Assembly: GCA_902774905.1 (NCBI GenBank)
Contig: CACYKF010000011.1
Location: 1 to 45,062 of the forward strand
Direction: 5' to 3'
Source: an uncultured bacterium
Lineage (GTDB): Bacteria > Cyanobacteriota > Vampirovibrionia > Gastranaerophilales > Gastranaerophilaceae
DNA: 45,062 nt
In this document: piece by piece, positions 41,622 through 45,062 of the stretch
Numbering within the stretch: position 1 is the stretch's first letter
Layout of the letters: each line of letters opens with the position of its first letter
Notes under the pieces: generated by a model
The model's input: the letters and a program-made list of their open reading frames with translations, nothing else
What the model was told of the DNA's origin: nothing
Database searches by the model: none
Made by a program: the position numbers and the translations under genes

Positions 41622-41755
41622 AAAAAAAAGGGTCTAATAATTAGACCCTTTGGAATGTAAACTTTTGTCTCATTCCTCGTAATAGTGAAGTGTGAAGTGT
41701 GTGCTTAAAGTTCGGTTTTTAAGTCCTCTATTTTAAGCATCCTCGTGTTTACATG
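41622..41755 (-). ncRNA. Candidate structured small RNA ending in an intrinsic terminator
   Basis: On the minus strand, ATGTAAAC (41754-41747 complement) pairs with GTTTACAT (41662-41655 complement) in an outer 8-bp stem; TGCTTAAA and TTTAAGCA (41739-41732 and 41709-41702) make an inner 8-bp stem; ACGAGGA occurs twice, once beside each. The transcript then forms AAAGGGTCTAA / TTAGACCCTTT and runs into eight T (41629-41622). No open frame is convincing. It does not match the 6S, SRP or tmRNA signatures I know. The promoter is uncertain (TATACA near 41759). Confidence 0.4.
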
Positions 41756-42044
41756 TATATAAAGTATTTTTTTTATCGAAAATTGCTATAATTTGTATAT
41801 ACTCATTAATAATTCTTTACATTAGGTAACATTATAAATTTACGCTATTTCATTGCACCTGTCTGAAATAGCAGGGTAATTATAAACCACTCATTCATGC
41901 ATTATATTTTTGGGGTTAGTACTCTAAATTTAATTAAGGTATCTATATAATTGCCTTCCAGATTTTTTATTGCAGTTACAAAAAAGTGATATTATGAAAA
42001 CATAATACCACATATTATTTTGAAAATTTTACACTCATCAAAGT
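41756..42044. other. Intergenic stretch with one clear hairpin
   Basis: No gene seen. GCTATTTC (near 41844) pairs with GAAATAGC 13 bases on, a perfect 8-bp stem. A TATAAT-containing AT-rich segment lies before it (about 41788). Could be the leader of a non-coding RNA. Otherwise no structure I can support. Confidence 0.3.
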
Positions 42045-42281
42045 TTAAACTTCTACAAACAATCTTCTGCCAACAATATTTTGTTTGCCGTTGTAATACC
42101 CAGCAAAATATCCGCCTTTGACAGGTCTGTTTTGAGCATAATACTGATTAGAAAAGTTTTTGCCGTTGTAACTTACAAACGGATTATTCCCGTACGGATT
42201 AGATGACTCTCTCACAACCGGTGTTGATACAATTTGCGGTGCCTGAAATACATTCGATAATAAATTTACTAAACCTGCCAT
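42045..42281 (-). CDS. Small Asn/Tyr/Gly-rich protein (78 aa)
   Basis: Begins MAGLVNLLSNVFQAP, then N-P-Y-G-N-N-P-F-V-S-Y-N-G-K-N-F-S-N-Q-Y-Y-A-Q and G-G-Y-F-A-G-Y-Y-N-G-K-Q. AAAGG lies before the ATG. The composition is unlike antisense noise and suggests a flexible or surface-exposed peptide. No signal peptide, no family. The gene lies alone between repeat regions. Confidence 0.55.
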   Translation of the reverse strand: MAGLVNLLSNVFQAPQIVSTPVVRESSNPYGNNPFVSYNGKNFSNQYYAQNRPVKGGYFAGYYNGKQNIVGRRLFVEV

Positions 42282-42944
42282 ATCACTTGCCTTTCTATCC
42301 GTATTTTAATAGTGAATTTCTCTTTGTCATTATTATAACATCAAAATCTTTTTATTTTTAATATAACTTAACAAAAATCGTATGTTTTATGTAGTATAAA
42401 AACATTTACATAAACTTTATTATCGGTATCTAAAATATGCTCCGCAGGGTCTTCAAGACAGAGGCACTTTTGCCACCAAAAGTGCCTCCAAACGGATTGC
42501 GAGCCAAAGCCGAAACCATTTTGCTTGTAACGCAAGCCACAAAAAGCAAAATGCGTAGTGCTGTCGAAGGCGAGCAACCAAGCAGAACCGACCTGTACTG
42601 CGTAAAGGTCGTATAATAACCCTCACCCGTTTTTCTAATGCTCATACTTCGCATTGAAAAACTACCCTCTCCCAAGGGGAGAGGGGTTGGGTGAGGGGTT
42701 AAATGCGCACCGTAGTTTTAGGTGCGCTAAGAGATTTTTGTCCGTTAGGACAAAAATGTATGAACATTTTGAACATATATCTTATGAGCGGAGCGATGCC
42801 GCCAGGCATTGCAGTGAGATAGCGTATTTTCTCTTTCTTGGTTCGTTCTTTTTCTTTTCATCGTAAGAAAAGAGAAAGAATGAACATACAAATAATATAG
42901 TTTATGTATAATTAATTCCTCATTTTTATTGTATAATCAAGACT
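42282..42944. repeat. Palindromic dispersed repeats, copy R2 and extra hairpins
   Basis: No gene supported. It contains a perfect 12-bp hairpin GAGGCACTTTTG/CAAAAGTGCCTC (42461-42488), CATTTTGCTT/AAGCAAAATG (42517-42553), and a block 42601-42740 that is the inverted counterpart of 35526-35643, here with an extra CCCTCTCC/GGGAGAGGG stem. A block 42789-42894 matches the reverse complement of 44964-45062. The hairpin 42842-42859 with 42867-42884 has two G-U pairs. Reading frames here mirror those of R1 and are repeat by-products. Confidence 0.75.
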
Positions 42945-44177
42945 ATGATTAAAGAAAAGATTAGAATTTTAATTGTTGGGGGAGGTGCGGTTGCCTCTGC
43001 ACTTGCAAGATACATTAAAAAATTTGATTATGTTGAAAAAATATATGCAACTTCAGGCAAATCCGATTTCTATGAAACAATTGATATAAGAGAAGATGAC
43101 CTGACAGGGCTTTTGATGTTTGCGCTGAAAAATGAAATCAGTCTAACAATCCCTATCAGCGAAAAAACTCTTGGCGCAGATATTGTTTCATTTTTTCAGT
43201 CTAACGGTCAAAATATTTTTGGGCCTTCAAAAGACAGTTGCGATTTTATGCTCAACAAAATTCAGTGCAAAAAATTTTTATACAAAATTCACGCCCAAAC
43301 CCCAAAATTTGCAATGTATAACAAAACTTCCGCAATAATTGATTATCTGAAAAACTCAAATTTCCCCGTAATAATTTCTACAGCACAAAGTTCAGTTTTG
43401 CAGGATGAAAAAATGGTGTGTCCAACTTTGAAATCTGCTTCTGATTTTATCGAAAAACTGTTTTTAAAAGGGGAAGCAGATGTTTTGATTGAAGATTATA
43501 CATTTGGACATAATTTTACGGCCTATTATATAACAGACGGTTACAGTGCAATTCCGTTTAATATTGTCGGGAACTACAAATTTTTAGGAAAAGACGGGGG
43601 TATTTATACAAACGGAGCAGGTTGCTATTGTCCTGATTACAGAGTAAATTCACTTATTTTGACAAGAATAAATAAAATTGTATCAGATATTTTAGAAAAC
43701 CTTGATAACAGCGGTCACTCTTATACAGGTATAATTGGGGTTGAATGTGTCTTAACAGGCGAAAATAACTTTGTTGTAACAGAAATAAAACCGTTTTTAC
43801 GAAATCATGATGCAAGAGCAATTTTGAATTTGTGTCAAGATGATTTAATAAAGATTTTTACTTCCTGCATAAACGGTTTTTTCTCTGATGAATATGAAAA
43901 GATTAAAACAAATGATTATTTTTCGGTATCTTTGTGTATTTATTCAGATATTGAAAATAAGGAAATCGAAGGCTTAGATGACCTTGAAGATGTTGATTTT
44001 ATCAAAATAAAAGAAAAAGACAGCATTTATTATTCTCAAATCGGAATGAATTTTTCACTGACAAAAACCGCATCAACACTTTCAAGAGCAAAAAAATATC
44101 TGTCAGAAGAACTTGAAGAAATAAATTTTGACAGGATGAAATATTTAAAGGAAATTTGTGCTAAAATAGAGCAGTAA
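42945..44177 (+). CDS. PurD-like ATP-grasp protein lacking the usual catalytic motifs
   Basis: 410 residues following the GAR synthetase layout: I-L-I-V-G-G-G-A-V-A-S-A-L-A (PurD: V-x-G-x-G-x-R-E-H-A-L), I-F-G-P-S-K (91-96, as in PurD), an ATP-grasp middle and the final Y-T-G-I-I-G-V-E-C-V-L-T. But the ATP-binding V-I-K-A-D-G-L-A-A-G-K-G-V is replaced by V-I-I-S-T-A-Q-S-S-V (142-151), E-E-F-L-x-G-E-E is E-D-Y-T-F-G-H-N, T-G-G-M-G is T-N-G-A-G and E-x-N-x-R-F-G-D-P-E is E-I-K-P-F-L-R-N-H-D (280-289). Full length and in frame, so probably a kept non-canonical protein. TATAAT (42932-42937) lies seven bases before the ATG with no ribosome site. Confidence 0.68.
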   Translation: MIKEKIRILIVGGGAVASALARYIKKFDYVEKIYATSGKSDFYETIDIREDDLTGLLMFALKNEISLTIPISEKTLGADIVSFFQSNGQNIFGPSKDSCDFMLNKIQCKKFLYKIHAQTPKFAMYNKTSAIIDYLKNSNFPVIISTAQSSVLQDEKMVCPTLKSASDFIEKLFLKGEADVLIEDYTFGHNFTAYYITDGYSAIPFNIVGNYKFLGKDGGIYTNGAGCYCPDYRVNSLILTRINKIVSDILENLDNSGHSYTGIIGVECVLTGENNFVVTEIKPFLRNHDARAILNLCQDDLIKIFTSCINGFFSDEYEKIKTNDYFSVSLCIYSDIENKEIEGLDDLEDVDFIKIKEKDSIYYSQIGMNFSLTKTASTLSRAKKYLSEELEEINFDRMKYLKEICAKIEQ

Positions 44178-44195
44178 AGAAAAGGAGAAAGTTAT

Positions 44196-44699
44196 ATGTT
44201 GGATTTTTGCAAAAGACAATTAAGCGAATTTAAAGCATTTGCGGTCAGAGGTAATGTAATTGACATGGCGGTAGGTATAATTATCGGTGCTGCATTTGGC
44301 AAAATCGTTGATTCTATGGTAAATGATGTTATTATGCCGCCTTTAGGATGGTTGATGGGTAAGGTTGATTTTACAAACCTGTATTTTACTATGCCGACAA
44401 AATTGGATGATTTGGGCAATATGCCTCATTATGATTCATTGGCAGCCGCAAAGGCAGCAGGTGCGGTTACTATCAACTACGGTGTATTTATAAATACATT
44501 AATAAGCTTTATTTTAGTCGCATTTGCGGTATTTTTACTTATTAAAGGTATTAACAAATTGCAGGCCGCAGCGAAAAAAGAAGAAGCAACAGAATCTGCA
44601 GCAACTCAAAAGACTTGCCCGCATTGTTTCTCTCAAATTGATATCAGAGCAACAAGATGTCCAAATTGCACATCTGAAATTCCTGCAGAAGTAAAATAA
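44196..44699 (+). CDS. mscL: Large-conductance mechanosensitive channel with C-terminal zinc ribbon
   Basis: Opens under hypo-osmotic shock to release solutes. TM1 is [18 protein letters not shown], preceded by F-A-V-R-G-N-V; TM2 is [16 protein letters not shown]. The periplasmic loop is A-A-K-A-A-G-A-V-x-I-N-Y-G. At 167 residues it exceeds E. coli MscL (136); the extra tail has C-P-H-C (141-144) and C-P-N-C (155-158), a zinc ribbon. It is 18 bases after the PurD-like gene with AAAGGAGAAAG before the ATG, so they may be co-transcribed. Confidence 0.95.
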   Translation: MLDFCKRQLSEFKAFAVRGNVIDMAVGIIIGAAFGKIVDSMVNDVIMPPLGWLMGKVDFTNLYFTMPTKLDDLGNMPHYDSLAAAKAAGAVTINYGVFINTLISFILVAFAVFLLIKGINKLQAAAKKEEATESAATQKTCPHCFSQIDIRATRCPNCTSEIPAEVK

Positions 44700-44717
44700 A
44701 TTTAAATTATTTATATG

Positions 44718-44752
44718 AAAGGCTGAGCGAAAAATCGTTCAGCCTTTTTATT
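44718..44752 (+). terminator. Intrinsic terminator after mscL
   Basis: AAAGGCTGAgCGA / loop AAAA / TCGtTCAGCCTTTTT, then ATTT. Confidence 0.85.
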
Positions 44753-44880
44753 TATCCTCCGATAAAATGGGAAATTATCGCCATCAAAATTGTTGCAACA
44801 ATTCCGAACACAAGGGGGAATAATACATCATTACCTTCTGAAGTATGTATTTCTTTTTTATTTTTATCATTTTTACTCAT
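44752..44880 (-). CDS. Small membrane protein (42 aa)
   Basis: The reverse strand reads MSKNDKNKKEIHTSEGNDVL, then F-P-L-V-F-G-I-V-A-T-I-L-M-A-I-I-S-H-F-I-G-G. A charged N-terminus and one membrane helix. TTAGGAGA lies six bases before the ATG. No family recognised. It converges on the mscL terminator. Confidence 0.7.
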   Translation of the reverse strand: MSKNDKNKKEIHTSEGNDVLFPLVFGIVATILMAIISHFIGG

Positions 44881-44963
44881 TATTTTCTCCTAAAATCTAC
44901 ATAATTTTTAATCTTTACATAAAACATATTATCGGAATATGTTGAGAGATTAAAATTTCTGTT

Positions 44964-45062
44964 TGTTCATTCTTTCTCTTTTCTTGCGATGAAAAGAGAA
45001 AGAATGAACCAAGAAAGAGAAAATACGCTATTTCACTGCAATGCCTGACGGCATCGCTCCGC
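44964..45062. repeat. Palindromic dispersed repeat, copy R3, cut by the window end
   Basis: TTCATTCTTTCTCTTTTC (44966-44983) and GAAAAGAGAAAGAATGAA (44991-45008) make a perfect 18-bp hairpin with loop TTGCGAT. The following AAAATACGCTATTTCACTGC and GCATCGCTCCGC segment is the reverse complement of 42788-42840 with few changes. Confidence 0.8.

Noticed and set aside
41431-41637. 68-codon frame with repeated peptide
   Set aside because: It simply translates the 53-base direct repeat twice; no Shine-Dalgarno.
42368-42866. Three open frames of 69-81 codons in the R2 repeat block
   Set aside because: They cross perfect hairpins and match the R1 frames in mirrored form; no ribosome sites; best explained as repeat DNA.

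Overview
This window looks like chromosome from a low-GC, anaerobic, diderm, uncultured gut-type bacterium. My best guess is the non-photosynthetic cyanobacterial sister group (Melainabacteria/Vampirovibrionia, order Gastranaerophilales). The reasons are: a pilin-type leader of the form FTLAEIMITIGIIGVVAAITIP, a 1498-residue AsmA/TamB-like envelope protein, rubrerythrin and Rex, FolE2 in place of FolE, and several otherwise unrelated proteins with a short N-terminal V/T-x-F-(G/S/K/Q) motif. The assignment is an inference; there is no rRNA in the window.

Layout. 1-304: 5' part of a pilin-like gene whose start is separated from the body by a G10 tract. 412-5851: TPR protein, a homocitrate-synthase-like enzyme, and a minus-strand operon of a MshEN-like protein, Zn-type asparaginase and folE2. 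5996-8886: a RelA/SpoT-like synthetase with a small partner gene, then a J-domain co-chaperone. 8901-14025: AsmA/TamB-like giant and rubrerythrin. 14188-19459: small gene, uridine-kinase-like P-loop enzyme, the dxs-rex-small gene operon, small gene, cysK. 19492-22829: nadD-yqeK, then a protein that looks like a HerA-type ATPase with a broken P-loop. 22873-27856: GNAT-like protein, def-fmt-aroH operon, secreted TPR protein, small motif protein, dCMP deaminase, and a PurH C-terminal-domain homologue without its catalytic motifs. 27995-29240: three coiled-coil or unknown proteins. 29518-30332: tRNA-Leu(UAG) and a 700-bp accessory gap holding a nonsense-broken small gene and a 24-residue hydrophobic peptide that looks like a type I toxin. 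30332-35257: AI-2E-family transporter, yidD, folP, two unknown hydrophobic proteins, a radical SAM protein and a small zinc ribbon protein. 35258-35936: palindrome-rich dispersed repeats. 35937-41362: obg, a membrane-anchored protein, mutS and a motif protein. 41363-42944: direct repeats, a possible structured RNA, a small protein and more palindromic repeats. 42945-45062: a PurD-like ATP-grasp protein lacking the usual motifs, MscL with a zinc ribbon, a 42-residue membrane protein, and a third repeat copy cut by the window end.

Most genes are housekeeping: folate (folE2, folP), isoprenoid (dxs), NAD (nadD), cysteine (cysK), translation start (def, fmt), DNA repair (mutS) and ribosome assembly (obg). 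The unusual layer is threefold. Three pseudoenzyme-like proteins (HerA-, PurH- and PurD-like) are intact in length but lack catalytic signatures. There is a possible alarmone-synthetase/partner pair. Dispersed hairpin repeats keep their stems while the stem sequence changes. Several genes have a -10-like box directly upstream of ATG and no Shine-Dalgarno sequence, which hints at leaderless mRNAs.
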